Assembly (NCBI GenBank): GCA_947259925.1
Contig: CAMYOG010000015.1
Coordinates: 62,001 to 126,000 of the forward strand
Source: Thermoanaerobaculia bacterium
GTDB taxonomy: Bacteria > Acidobacteriota > Thermoanaerobaculia > Multivoradales > JAHEKO01
Reading direction: 5' to 3'
DNA: 64,000 nucleotides
This document shows positions 37,375 through 46,781 of this stretch, one piece after another. The notes under the pieces are model-generated. The model was not told the DNA's origin and searched no databases. It saw only the letters and a list, made by a program, of their open reading frames with translations. The translations under genes and the position numbers were made by a program. Position 1 is the stretch's first letter; every line of letters starts with the position of its first letter.

Positions 37375-37676
37375 TCACTCGCCGAGCTCAAGCATCACAT
37401 AGAGCAGGGCACGAGCCGAACGCCAGCCCTCCCTATCGTCGACGGCGAGGTGTCGAGGATCTCGGCGACTTCGTTGATCGTGAAGTCACCGAAGAACCTC
37501 AGGTCGACGATTCTCGCCTTGAACGGATCGCTGTGGGTCAGGCTTTCCAGAGCGCGATCGACTGCCAGCACCAGCTCGGCCTCACCTGCCCTGGTCGACC
37601 CTCCCTGGACCTCGAGAGCACGCACGTCGACGCGTCGTTGCTGACCGCCTCTCTTGTGGGCGTTTCGCGGAGCCAT
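37375..37676 (-). pseudogene. ECF sigma factor remnant with frameshift
   Basis: On the minus strand RNAHKRGGQQRRVDVRALE, then AVDRALESLTHSDPFKARIV and DLRFFGDFTINEVAEILDTS match region 4 of ECF sigma factors of the type usually paired with protein kinases. After SPSTI the frame breaks (about 37425-37437). The expected end REGWRSARALLYVMLELGE with TGA continues in the -1 frame. The N-terminal region 2 is absent upstream of the ATG at 37676. Confidence 0.65.
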
Positions 37677-37742
37677 GGACGAACTCCCGATGCCTTCCGT
37701 ATACGGTTTAACGATCACCGTGCCCAGACAAGGAGGCCTCCA

Positions 37743-38024
37743 ATGCGGAATGAACGTTGGGTAGTCCTGGCAGTCGCTCTTCTTACTATTGCCGTAGCGG
37801 TCGCAGCTGCGGAACGGGCTCCTAGCCCTAGCCCCAAGTACGAACTCGAGATCGTGCGAACTTCCTCGGGGATCGAGCTCGAGTGCCACCACGGTTGCAA
37901 CTGGAAGTCGTTGGAAGGCAAGTGTGACGAGGAGTTTCCCAACTGTACGTATGTAATCGATGAGCAGGGTATCCGGGTCCTTCCTGATCCCGAGGCCAGG
38001 CGTCGAGACGCCAACGAGAACTGA
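37743..38024 (+). CDS. Small secreted hypothetical protein
   Basis: 93 residues: a signal peptide (WVVLAVALLTIAVAVAAAE) followed by a short domain with four Cys (ECHHGCNWKSLEGKCDEEFP, NCTYVIDEQGIRVL). A strong ribosome binding site AAGGAGG lies 9 bases before the ATG. No family recognised; the Cys spacing suggests a small disulfide-bonded exported protein. Confidence 0.65.
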   Translation: MRNERWVVLAVALLTIAVAVAAAERAPSPSPKYELEIVRTSSGIELECHHGCNWKSLEGKCDEEFPNCTYVIDEQGIRVLPDPEARRRDANEN

Positions 38025-38107
38025 TTACCACCGTTCGAAATCCTTGCCGTCGCGGTTGGAATTGGTGCTCGTAGCTGCGGCAAGACGCCGTCGCTACTCG
38101 TCCGGCG

Positions 38108-38515
38108 TCACCGGTTCATCCAGGTAATCGCCAGTTGGAGAACGGTCGCGATGGATACCCAGATGAAGTAGGGGAATTGCGCGACGGCGATCCACCGGTA
38201 ATGCCTCCATATGGCGGCGCTCATCCAGATGATCGTCCCCCAAACGACCAGGATGTCCACGCTGGCCAGCGGCAGGTTCCTCAACCCGAATTGAATCGGC
38301 GTGAAGACGAGATTCGCCACGAGGTTGATCGCGAAGGGGAGGGCGGCGCGCAGCGGCACCTTCTTCCTGAGAGCCTGGAGGAACACGAAGCCGAAGCTGA
38401 CGAAGATGATCGGGTAGAGGATCTGCCAGATCAGCCCGATGGTCGCGGGGTCCGGGGTCCACGACGGTTTCAGTAGGGCGTCATACCAATCGCGAAACGT
38501 CGACTCGTTCATCAA
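38108..38515 (-). CDS. TspO/MBR family membrane protein
   Basis: A 135-residue five-helix protein. KPSWTPDPATIGLIWQILYP corresponds to the TspO KP.W.P....GP.W loop and NLVANLVFTPIQFGLRNLPL to the later conserved helix. The tail is AQFPYFIWVSIATVLQLAIT. TspO proteins bind porphyrins and lipids and affect stress responses. The start may be at 38512 (second Met). Confidence 0.85.
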   Translation of the reverse strand: MMNESTFRDWYDALLKPSWTPDPATIGLIWQILYPIIFVSFGFVFLQALRKKVPLRAALPFAINLVANLVFTPIQFGLRNLPLASVDILVVWGTIIWMSAAIWRHYRWIAVAQFPYFIWVSIATVLQLAITWMNR

Positions 38516-38542
38516 GATCTGCAGCCTCTGTCGCGAGGGGAC

Positions 38543-39088
38543 TCAAAGACCTTCTTCACCCGGAGCCTCGGGGGTCGTCCCCGTCAGCTCGGGGGGAAAC
38601 GGTTTGCTGGGCGTCTGCATGAAGCGCTTGACCTTCCAGTCGCCGTTGGCGCCCCGCTCGAGCACGGCCGCGTAGCTGCCCTCGAGGACATACCGATCCT
38701 CACTACCCTTGAGGGAAAAGGTCTCGGAGTAGGTCCCGAAGTCGACCAGGTGGGTGCCCTGGTGGTACGCCTCCTGGGAGTCGATGGACATGTCGTGGAT
38801 GTCTACCGCCGCCAGCGATTGCTCGAACTTGGGAACGATGTTCTGAAGACCCTCGGTCGGAGGTTGGAAGGGCTCGACCAGGACGCAATCCTCGGCCAGG
38901 ATGCCGGTCGCGGCCTCCACGTCGCCGCTCACAACGTTCGCCGCGTGAGTGGCCCAGTAGACGCTCATGTCGGGTGCTTCGATCACCGGCTCCGGGACGG
39001 CCCCGCCGTTCTGTGCCGAAGGAGCGCAGGCTCCCAGAGAGGCTGTGATCAGGCAAGCACCCAGGACGAGGACTCTCTTGATGAACAT
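38543..39088 (-). CDS. Lipoprotein with SnoaL/DUF4440-like (NTF2-fold) domain
   Basis: A signal peptide with lipobox LITASLGAC is followed by a domain with the NTF2-like pattern (YWATHAANVVSGDVEAATGI, LAEDCVLVEP, DWKVKRFMQTPSKPFPPEL). It has 181 residues. Such domains are common in small ligand-binding or enzyme proteins; the ligand here is unknown. It lies 27 bp downstream of the DUF305/LVIVD gene and may be co-transcribed with it. Confidence 0.75.
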   Translation of the reverse strand: MFIKRVLVLGACLITASLGACAPSAQNGGAVPEPVIEAPDMSVYWATHAANVVSGDVEAATGILAEDCVLVEPFQPPTEGLQNIVPKFEQSLAAVDIHDMSIDSQEAYHQGTHLVDFGTYSETFSLKGSEDRYVLEGSYAAVLERGANGDWKVKRFMQTPSKPFPPELTGTTPEAPGEEGL

Positions 39089-39115
39089 CGCGACCTCCCT
39101 CGCCGCGTGTGCCGG

Positions 39116-41656
39116 TCAGCGCAGCCGGGCGGCGATTCCGCTCAATGTTACGCCCAGCGCCGATCGTCGCATCTGCGCGATCGCGTCGGCGCTCGCTTCC
39201 TCTGCCAGGGTCGCTGCCAGGGTCTCCAACCCGGTAGCCAGCTCCTCGTCGGGCTCGCCTTCCGCCAGCCGCGCCGCCGAGCGGTCGAGCGCCTCGGCCA
39301 GATCGACCGCCAGCGACTCGGACAGGGCCTCGACGCGCTCGAGTTGATCGAGATAGGCCCAGGCGACGACCGGCTCGGCCGGCCAGCTGACCCGGAACTG
39401 CTGTTGCGGGTTGAACAGCTCGTCCTGGTCGGCCAGCACCGCCGCGGCGATCTCGTTCTCCGACAGGTGCTCACTGGGTACCAGCGCCAGAACGTCCAGG
39501 CCACGCACGATCTCGGTGCCGTAGATCCGTCCGTCGTACCAGTAGGTCGACCAGAAGCCGCCGAGGATCAGCTCCTCGGCGTCGATCGGTCCGCGGTCGA
39601 AGTACGCGATCTCGACCGGGTTGGCCGAATCGGTGAAGTCGACCACCGAGATCCCGCCCTGGTACCAGGCCTGGACGAAGATGTCGCGGCCCGGCACCGG
39701 CACGATCGAGCCGTTGTGCGCCACGCAGTTCTCCTGCTCGAGCTGCGGCGCCGGCATCTTGTAGTAGCTGCGGAACTCGAGCCTGGCCCCTTGTTCGGAG
39801 GGGACGATGTCGTAGATCGCATCGGCGCCCCAGTCGAGCGGGTCGTAGGTGCGGCAGCGCGGCCGGCTGCCTCCGCCCCACTCGTCGGTGAAGAGCACCT
39901 TGGTGCCGTCGTTGTTGAAGGTGGCGGAGTGCCAGTAGGCGAAGCCCTTGTCGACCACCTCGTCGAGGCGCTGCGGATTCAGCGGATCGGAGATGTCGAA
40001 CAGGATGCCGTTGCCGGAGCAGGCGCCGGCGGCGATCGCCTTCTCCGGAAAGACAGTGATGTCGTGGCATTGGTCGGTCCGCCGGGTCTCCTGGGTGTCG
40101 TCGCCGTGGTCGCCACCTCGCCACAGTCCGGCCAGGACCCCTGACTCGGGATCGGCGAACACCGCCGGGCTGCCCACGATGCGCGCCTCGGAGGGCCGGT
40201 CGATCGGGATCTCGATGACGTCGATGCGAAACAGCGCGATGCGATCATCGCCGGGCGAGTCGATACAGCCTTCCATCTCCTCCTCGTCGCGGATGGAGCT
40301 GGTCCCGGAGTTGTAGACGATGATCGTGTCGTCTCCCTCCCTGCCCTCCATGTGAGGACCGGAGACGACCGAGTGGGTGTGCGAGCCGCGGCAGGTCTGG
40401 ACCGCGCCCACCTGCACCGGCCGCGTCAAGTCGCTGATGTCGAAAATGCGAAGCCCCCGGAAGCGGTCAGTGCTGACGTCCTCGCTCACACCCTCGAGCC
40501 CGCAGTCGAGCCGCCCCCGGGTCTGCTCGACCGACATGATCAGCAGGTCGCGGACGATCGACACGTCGCCCTGCCCGCCCGGGCAGACCACCGAGCTGAG
40601 CAGCTCGGGCGGGCCGCCGTCGACGAGCCGGTAGACGTTGAAGCCGTGGTAGCTCCCCGCCACCATCACATCGCCGGCAAAGGCCATGTCGGTGTTCGAG
40701 AAGCTCAACAGCGGCGAGCGGTCCCACTCGTCGTCTTCGTCTTCTTCTTTCTCGGGATCGCCGCCGTCGCCGCTCTCCTCGCCGGAGGTCGGCGCCGCCC
40801 GGTCCCCGCCGGTCTCGGCGCCCGCTTCCTTGTCGGCGCCCTCCTTCTTCGGGCGCTCCGGGGGCATCTCCGCAGGGTTCTCCGGGTCGAAGAACCCGGG
40901 CGGCTTGGGGAGCGAGGCGACGAGCTTCAGGTTGAGCAGGGCCTGGCCGGCGTTATCGAACCCCGGGGCCAGCGCCGCGCGCGGATCGGTCGACAGCCCA
41001 GCCAGGAGCGCATTCATGCGCTCGATCTCGGTGCTCTGATCGTTGGTGACGTCGGAGGTGAACTCGAACAGCACCGGGTCGTAGGCCGAGCCCGGCTGTT
41101 CGAGCAACTCCTCGACCATCTCCACCGCTCCCTCGTGGTGGGCGATCATCAGCTCCAGGAATAGTCTGTCGAAAGCCGTACCTTCCGCGGCGGCGAGCTC
41201 GGCCATCTGCTCGGGCGTGGCCATGCCGGCCATCGAGTGGTCGGTATGCATCGCCTGGTGGTCGTTCGGGTCCGGCACGCGCTCACCGCGCTCGCGCAGC
41301 CACCCCTGCATGAACGCGATCTCGTCCTTCTGCGAGCCTTCGATGCGCCCGGAAGCATCGATCAGCTCTTGCGTGTTCGTACGCCCGTTCACCAGGGCGG
41401 CCATCTCGAGGGCCTGGTGGTGGTGAGGGATCATGTCCTGCACGAAGCGCACGTCGGCCGCCGAGTAGCTGGTGTCGGCGATGGCGATCGCCTCTTCCGG
41501 ATCGAGCTCCCGTACCGGCTCGCCCGGTGCGCCCGGCTTGATGATGGGAGCTTGCGCCAGGCAGGGAGCGACGCAGACGGCCGCCAGGCCGAGCGCGACC
41601 GCCCATAGAGGGACTCGTCGCAGCTGTCCAAAGAAGAAATCGGCAGGCACGGTCAT
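39116..41656 (-). CDS. Secreted DUF305 - LVIVD beta-propeller fusion protein
   Basis: From the ATG at 41656: a signal peptide ending CLAQAPI, then a DUF305 domain with two His-rich metal-like motifs (DMIPHHHQALEMAALV; ELMIAHHEGAVEMVEELL) and HTDHSMAGM between. An acidic, low-complexity linker (about 290-340) follows. The rest is a long LVIVD-type repeat domain (GLRIFDISDLTRPVQVGAVQ, GILFDISDPLNPQRLDEVVD, ISVVDFTDSANPVEIAYF). It has 846 residues. DUF305 proteins are ferritin-like and often associated with copper. The gene is divergent from 41816. Confidence 0.85.
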   Translation of the reverse strand: MTVPADFFFGQLRRVPLWAVALGLAAVCVAPCLAQAPIIKPGAPGEPVRELDPEEAIAIADTSYSAADVRFVQDMIPHHHQALEMAALVNGRTNTQELIDASGRIEGSQKDEIAFMQGWLRERGERVPDPNDHQAMHTDHSMAGMATPEQMAELAAAEGTAFDRLFLELMIAHHEGAVEMVEELLEQPGSAYDPVLFEFTSDVTNDQSTEIERMNALLAGLSTDPRAALAPGFDNAGQALLNLKLVASLPKPPGFFDPENPAEMPPERPKKEGADKEAGAETGGDRAAPTSGEESGDGGDPEKEEDEDDEWDRSPLLSFSNTDMAFAGDVMVAGSYHGFNVYRLVDGGPPELLSSVVCPGGQGDVSIVRDLLIMSVEQTRGRLDCGLEGVSEDVSTDRFRGLRIFDISDLTRPVQVGAVQTCRGSHTHSVVSGPHMEGREGDDTIIVYNSGTSSIRDEEEMEGCIDSPGDDRIALFRIDVIEIPIDRPSEARIVGSPAVFADPESGVLAGLWRGGDHGDDTQETRRTDQCHDITVFPEKAIAAGACSGNGILFDISDPLNPQRLDEVVDKGFAYWHSATFNNDGTKVLFTDEWGGGSRPRCRTYDPLDWGADAIYDIVPSEQGARLEFRSYYKMPAPQLEQENCVAHNGSIVPVPGRDIFVQAWYQGGISVVDFTDSANPVEIAYFDRGPIDAEELILGGFWSTYWYDGRIYGTEIVRGLDVLALVPSEHLSENEIAAAVLADQDELFNPQQQFRVSWPAEPVVAWAYLDQLERVEALSESLAVDLAEALDRSAARLAEGEPDEELATGLETLAATLAEEASADAIAQMRRSALGVTLSGIAARLR

Positions 41657-41815
41657 GGTTTCGTCTCCGTAGAGAGAACAAGATCCGTTTGCGAGACGTC
41701 CGACCCTATCGCGAACCGGGGCGCCGCCGAGCGAGCTCGGCGCCCACTCCGGCGGGTGGTTCGACGAGGGGGCGCTGAACATATCCTGGGTCCGAGGTAG
41801 GTCGAGACGAACCGC

Positions 41816-42646
41816 TTGCTCGTCAAGTCGATACGCGTGCCTCGCGAGCTTCGTCACGTGGCCCTGGCTCTCGGCGCTCTGCTCGCGTTGGCTGGTGCAG
41901 GGAATGCCCAGTCGGCGCAGGACCAGCAGCCGGATCCCGTCGCGAAGTACCTCGAGCGTGTCCTCGCTCCCACGCCCAGCGCAGAGCAGCTCATGGCGCA
42001 GCTCTACGACCGGGTGCGCAAGGAGTGTGAGGCTCTCGGTCGAGCTACACCCGAGCAGGTTCAGCAGGAGGAGGAGTGGGTCCGCAAGCTGATGCACGAC
42101 GCGGAAGTCCGCTTTCGGCGCGCCTCGGAGACCATCGGTGACTCCGTGGCCCTGCTCAGACAAGACGCGCAGGACCTTGCCGCTCTGCAGGCTCTCCACA
42201 AGGCACGAGCCGACCTGGCGGACGCCGAGCTGCGGCTGGGCGTCGCCTCGCTGATCCACGCGCGGGTGGGCGAGTGCATCGAGGCGCGAAAGCGCTTCTT
42301 CGACGGTGAGCTGTGGCTCGTCGGGACGTGGAGGGCCGCATGTCGAGCCGCGGAGGGAGTCAAACCGGACGAGACCGGCCGCATCAAGCTACATGTCACC
42401 TCCAGCGGGCTCGTGAAGGGGACGGTCTACCCGGCCGAGGGTGAAGCCGGCGTCGAGGTCGAGGGCCCGTTGGCAAGGAACTACAACTTCAGTCTCAGAG
42501 CGGCACAGGTCCGTGGGACCGAGGTCGAAGTTGCGGGCTGGATCGACAGTTCCTATCCGCTGAGGGGGTCCGGCACGATTCGGCTCGGTGGAGAGGCCGT
42601 GGACCATGGCAAATGGGAGTGTTTCGGCAGGTGGAAGAGCTACTGA
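41816..42646 (+). CDS. Secreted protein with helical coiled region
   Basis: TTG start; a signal peptide (VALALGALLALAGAGNAQS) is followed by an extended helical segment rich in charged residues and Ala/Leu (about 40-165) and a C-terminal beta-rich domain (GRIKLHVTSSGLVKGTVYPA, GTEVEVAGWIDSSYPLRGSG). It has 276 residues. First of three consecutive exported proteins on the plus strand (41816-44341). Function not recognised. Confidence 0.65.
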   Translation: MLVKSIRVPRELRHVALALGALLALAGAGNAQSAQDQQPDPVAKYLERVLAPTPSAEQLMAQLYDRVRKECEALGRATPEQVQQEEEWVRKLMHDAEVRFRRASETIGDSVALLRQDAQDLAALQALHKARADLADAELRLGVASLIHARVGECIEARKRFFDGELWLVGTWRAACRAAEGVKPDETGRIKLHVTSSGLVKGTVYPAEGEAGVEVEGPLARNYNFSLRAAQVRGTEVEVAGWIDSSYPLRGSGTIRLGGEAVDHGKWECFGRWKSY

Positions 42647-42701
42647 GCCCCCGCTCGGAGATCGGGGTCCACGGGTCCCGGCTCTCGACCTCGGAGGACC
42701 G

Positions 42702-43358
42702 ATGATGCGACGAACCGGAAAGCTCGTTCGACGAGCGCTGTCAGCAATCGTTCTTCTCGCACTTTGCGAAGCCGGCACGCTCCAACGGGCAAATGCGCAG
42801 GGGAGCTTCGCAGAGCGGTCCGAGGCAACGCTGCGTTGGGCGGACGCGGAGGCGGCCGACGTCCTCCGGGATTCACCGTCCGGAACCGTGCTGCCGCCTC
42901 CGAGCCCCGCCGCGATCGCGGCCGCGTTTGATTTGTTCGCCTCTTCACCGCTTACAGGAGCGCGGGTCCCCGTGCCACCGCAGCCCGGCGTGAGCCAACC
43001 GTCGGCAGCTCCGCTCGGCCAGCCGTCCCCGACGTCATCCGTTCGAGCAGCACAGGGTCACGCGGGGACACCGACGCCGTCACCACCACCCATCACCATC
43101 CAGCTGCCGCCACCCCCACCCGAGAGGTACGCGCCGGCCGCCCGGTGGCGACCCCCGGTTCAGGTGCCGGATCCGTCGACCATTCCGATCCCACCTCTGG
43201 CACAGGCACCGCCTCAGCAGCAACGTCCCCCGATTCAGCTGCCCAGCCCCCCTGGAGAGACCGTCGGACGCCCCCCGATTGATCTGCCCGTCATCCCACT
43301 GCCGCCACATCCGCCCGAGGCACAGGCGCCCTGGAGACAGGGGGGTCGAGGAACATGA
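42702..43358 (+). CDS. Secreted proline-rich protein
   Basis: The ATG at 42702 gives a signal peptide (LSAIVLLALCEAGTLQRANA) and a mature part of about 185 residues dominated by Pro, Ser and Gln runs (PPPITIQLPPPPPERYAPA, PPIQLPSPPGETVGRPPIDL). It is probably an extended, disordered cell-envelope or surface linker protein. The stop overlaps an ATG of the next gene's frame (43355), suggesting translational coupling. Confidence 0.6.
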   Translation: MMRRTGKLVRRALSAIVLLALCEAGTLQRANAQGSFAERSEATLRWADAEAADVLRDSPSGTVLPPPSPAAIAAAFDLFASSPLTGARVPVPPQPGVSQPSAAPLGQPSPTSSVRAAQGHAGTPTPSPPPITIQLPPPPPERYAPAARWRPPVQVPDPSTIPIPPLAQAPPQQQRPPIQLPSPPGETVGRPPIDLPVIPLPPHPPEAQAPWRQGGRGT

Positions 43359-43417
43359 AGTCGACAGGTGCAGGCCGAAGCTCTTCGGGATTCACTCTAT
43401 TCGTGAAGGAGGACACC

Positions 43418-44341
43418 ATGATCGGCCACTGCCGGCCCCGAGTTTGCGGACTAGTTCTCATTACCGCCTTGGCGATCGCCCTGGCGTCCGGCGTGGTACA
43501 GGCGCAGGAGCTCAAATACACCATGGCCGCGTGCATCACGGGCCAGGGCTGGTCGCCACCACAGGCGTTGGGGGACCAGCCGGCTTTGAATCTGAACCGC
43601 CTTCCGGCCAACCTCAGGTCGATTCAGACCTGCGCCAACTACTGCCTCAGTGGCTCGATACCGTATGGGGCCGAGCAATCGAGATCACAGGTGGCGTTCA
43701 GCCCTCCCTACAGGTACGCGACTATCAACAACGGGCGCTGGTGCTACTGCGGCCGCGAGGTCCAAGGAGAGACCGTTGCACCCGGCAAGTGTGCGGGCAA
43801 GATGAACTGCCTCTACAACCTCGAAAGCGAGTGTTACGTGAATACGGAGTTCGACCACATGGTGGTCGATCTCATGCCACCGGCGGGCGCTACCACGGTC
43901 ACGGGCGGGGGCGGCGGTGGCCCTGACCCCGGCAGTGGCACTCCGGGGACCGGGCTACCGCCCTTCACCGCGAACCGCAGACCGAACCCTCCCACCGTCC
44001 AGCCCGGCGGATGGGAGCCTCCATTTCCGCTCCAATACGAGGGCGCCTATCAAATGGCTTGGCGCAACAACGGGGATCCGGACGGCGACGTGCTGACGTT
44101 CGGCGTCATCATCTGGCAGTACGACTGGGCCGGGCGGAGGTGGATGCAGGTGCCGACCCTTCGTGATCAGTACGGTACCTACGGGATGGTATGGCTACCC
44201 GAAGACAACTACACCTTCACGGTGCAGAACGGACTCTCGCCCCAGACCCACTACGCCTGGATGGTCTTTGCTTGCGACCTGGAGAAGGGTCCCGCGACAC
44301 TCTGCTCCTGGAGCGGCTGGTCCCTCTTTCGCACGCAGTGA
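43418..44341 (+). CDS. Secreted protein with WSC-like Cys domain and FN3-like domain
   Basis: The ATG at 43418 follows GAAGGAGG and gives a signal peptide ending SGVVQAQE. The first domain has the pattern of a WSC carbohydrate-binding module (LRSIQTCANYCLSGSIPYG ... WCYCGREVQGE ... CAGKMNC). After a Gly/Pro linker, the C-terminal 120 residues resemble a fibronectin-III/Ig-like domain (NGDPDGDVLTFGVIIWQYDW, NYTFTVQNGLSPQTHYAWMV). It has 307 residues. A possible glycan-binding surface protein. Confidence 0.6.
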   Translation: MIGHCRPRVCGLVLITALAIALASGVVQAQELKYTMAACITGQGWSPPQALGDQPALNLNRLPANLRSIQTCANYCLSGSIPYGAEQSRSQVAFSPPYRYATINNGRWCYCGREVQGETVAPGKCAGKMNCLYNLESECYVNTEFDHMVVDLMPPAGATTVTGGGGGGPDPGSGTPGTGLPPFTANRRPNPPTVQPGGWEPPFPLQYEGAYQMAWRNNGDPDGDVLTFGVIIWQYDWAGRRWMQVPTLRDQYGTYGMVWLPEDNYTFTVQNGLSPQTHYAWMVFACDLEKGPATLCSWSGWSLFRTQ

Positions 44342-44371
44342 CGGCGGGGTCGAACCTCGCGATCCGTCGGC

Positions 44372-44854
44372 TCAGTCGCTCGCCCGAAGCGTCGCGAGCG
44401 CCTCTTCCAGCATCGCGTGGACGTCGACAAGTGTGACCTGGGGGCCGTTGTTGAAGTCCATCAACCGGTGAGAGTGGTCGGCGCCCGGCCGCGCCTGATC
44501 TATGGCGTAGCGGACCTCCTGTAGCGCCGCGGCACGGTGCTCCAAGCTGCCGGTGACGTCGATCGACGCTCGCCGTAGCGCGCAGTACAGGGACAACTCC
44601 TCGGCGCCGTCGGCGCACTCACGGGTGTCCCCCCTGGACCATGCGGACTCGTCGGAGAGGATCTCGAGCGTTCGCTCGACGATCGCCTCGTCGTGCACGG
44701 TCCGGGGCAGCGGCCGATTGGTGTAGACGACGTAGCCCACGGACAGGCCCAGAGCCACGAGGATCAGGGCGATCGAGGTGGAGACGATCTTCCCCACGGG
44801 ATTCTCTCTCCGCACCCAGAATGCCGGGTCGCCGAAGCGCTCCAGCGACAGCAA
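44372..44854 (-). CDS. Hypothetical protein with one membrane helix
   Basis: 160 residues: a cytoplasmic N-terminus, one transmembrane helix (IVSTSIALILVALGLSVGYVV), then a soluble helical domain (ERTLEILSDESAWSRGD, EHRAAALQEVRYAIDQARPG). No motif recognised. It is divergent from the large membrane protein at 44979. Confidence 0.6.
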   Translation of the reverse strand: MLSLERFGDPAFWVRRENPVGKIVSTSIALILVALGLSVGYVVYTNRPLPRTVHDEAIVERTLEILSDESAWSRGDTRECADGAEELSLYCALRRASIDVTGSLEHRAAALQEVRYAIDQARPGADHSHRLMDFNNGPQVTLVDVHAMLEEALATLRASD

Positions 44855-44978
44855 TACGGTCGGAAGGGTACGGAGGTTGGTGCGCCAAGGAGCATTCGCG
44901 GGATCCGGGACCCCACTTTCCGGGGTGGTGGAGGCCTGGCCTCACGGGCGTAGGCTTGGGGAGGTTTCGAGGGACGCC

Positions 44979-46781
44979 ATGACCAATGCTGTCGGGCGGA
45001 GAGTAGCTCTCAAGGGGCCGAAGAGCGCCGCGGGCACCGTGTTTCTCTTTGTGCTCCTCTCCCTGGCCCTGAACTGGTTCTATCTGCTCGGCGGTTTCCA
45101 GGCCGACGAGTTCTTCTTCCTCAACTCCTTCAGGGAGGACCCGCTTCCGTACTCCCGCTGGCTCGGCCTCTGGTCGACCGAGGGGCTGTCGTCGATCTCG
45201 GACATCTGGTGGTTCGAGGGCGGCGACCTGGGGGTCTTCTGGAGGCCGGTACCGTCGTTGATTCTCGAAGGGTCGGTGCGCCTGTTCGGCGAGCGTGCCT
45301 GGCCGCTGAATCTCTTCGGGATCGTCACCCATGGCCTGGTCGCCGGACTGCTCTTCCTTCTGGTGCTGCGACTGACGGAGAGGCGCGCGCTTGCGCTGCT
45401 GGCCGGGCTCTTCTTCATCGTCTGTGAGGACCACAGCATGACGGTGGGCTGGATCGCGACCCTCACCGATCTGGTCTGCTCGCTCTTCGTCGCGATCGCG
45501 CTCGTGGCGCACGCGGCCTGGCTGAGAGGTCGAACGCCGGCGCTCATGGCGGTGACGCTCGCCGCTCTGGTGCTGGCGCTGCTGTCGAAGGAGAGCGCGG
45601 TCGTGGCGCCTGTCCTGCTGGCCCTGATGAGCCTGCTCCTGCCTCACGGTCGCGAGCGAGAGCATCGGGCTCGGCTGTGGACGTTTCTGGGCGACCCGCC
45701 CTCCTGGGCACCGGCCCTGATCGTCCTCGCCGTCTACCTGGCCACCTTTGCGATGCTCGGGTTCGGCGGTATCAGCAGCGGCATCTATGTGAACCCGCTT
45801 CTCGCTCCCGGTCGCTGGCTCGCTCAGCTGGCGACGCATCTTCCGATCATGTGGCTGGCGGCGCTGTCTCCTGTCCCGCCCAGTCTGGCGATGTTGATCC
45901 CCTCCGTGATTCCTCTGCTCGCGGTGGCCGGTGCCGTTCTGTTCGCCCTGTTCGTGGCCGGACTCTGGTGGCTCCGACGCAGCGCGCTCGCCTGGTGGGC
46001 GATGGCCACCTTCATCCTGGCGCTCGTCCCGCAGATGAGTGCCGGCGCGAGCGAGCGGGCCTTGTATCTCGCGGCGCTCGGCTCGAGCGTCCTGCTCGCG
46101 ATGCTGTGCGTCGAGATCGGTCCCATCCGCCGCCGGAGCTCAGCCGGCACGCAACGCGCTCCGTTCCGGGCGCGGGCGGCTGGCTGGGCGACGATTCTGG
46201 TCGTTCTGGTGCCCGGAGTCCTGCTGTCGATCGGCTACCCCTTCGCGTATGTACCCAGCGGCAAGAGTCTGCGGGAGAACGTACTCACCGCGGTGACCCA
46301 TGTCGAGGATCGGCAGGCCCGACTCGCGCTGTTGCTCAACGCTCCGGGCATCTTCTACGTCTTCTATCCACCGACGATCGTCGACTTCTACGTCGATCGA
46401 GAGGTCGACGTGCGGGTCCTCTCGGCTCTCAATGGCGTGGTGAGCGTCGAGCGGTCCGACGAGCGGAGTTTCGTCATTCGAACCGATCGGGACGGCTGGC
46501 TGACCAACCTCTTCAGCAAGATCCTCCGTTCGGCGCGTCTTCCCGAGCCCGGCACGGTCTTCGAGAAGCGCCGTCTTACAGCCGAGGTCCTGGAGATGAC
46601 CGCCGGCGGGACCGACGTCGCCGCCGTGCGCTTCGAGCTCGACCGAACGCTCGACGATCCCGACCTCCTGCTCCTTCAGTGGGACGGTGCCACCTATCGC
46701 CCGATCGACCTGGCGTCCTTGCCGGTGGGCGAGCGGGTCGTTCTCGCCGACACCTCGGATCTCTGGGCGAGCATGTGGTGA
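44979..46781 (+). CDS. Polytopic membrane protein, glycosyltransferase-39/ArnT-like topology
   Basis: 600 residues with roughly 11-13 transmembrane helices up to about residue 420 and a C-terminal extracytoplasmic domain. The first loop contains FQADEFFFLNSF, where an acidic pair soon after helix 1 is typical of GT-C glycosyltransferases, and a later KESAVVAPVL motif fits the same class. It is probably a lipid-linked sugar transferase, but no exact family is established. The GAGG ahead of the ATG at 44979 supports the start. Confidence 0.65.
   Translation: MTNAVGRRVALKGPKSAAGTVFLFVLLSLALNWFYLLGGFQADEFFFLNSFREDPLPYSRWLGLWSTEGLSSISDIWWFEGGDLGVFWRPVPSLILEGSVRLFGERAWPLNLFGIVTHGLVAGLLFLLVLRLTERRALALLAGLFFIVCEDHSMTVGWIATLTDLVCSLFVAIALVAHAAWLRGRTPALMAVTLAALVLALLSKESAVVAPVLLALMSLLLPHGREREHRARLWTFLGDPPSWAPALIVLAVYLATFAMLGFGGISSGIYVNPLLAPGRWLAQLATHLPIMWLAALSPVPPSLAMLIPSVIPLLAVAGAVLFALFVAGLWWLRRSALAWWAMATFILALVPQMSAGASERALYLAALGSSVLLAMLCVEIGPIRRRSSAGTQRAPFRARAAGWATILVVLVPGVLLSIGYPFAYVPSGKSLRENVLTAVTHVEDRQARLALLLNAPGIFYVFYPPTIVDFYVDREVDVRVLSALNGVVSVERSDERSFVIRTDRDGWLTNLFSKILRSARLPEPGTVFEKRRLTAEVLEMTAGGTDVAAVRFELDRTLDDPDLLLLQWDGATYRPIDLASLPVGERVVLADTSDLWASMW

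Noticed and set aside
41657-42259. Upstream extension of the DUF305 gene
   Set aside because: It overlaps the divergent secreted-protein gene, and the signal peptide begins at the ATG at 41656.
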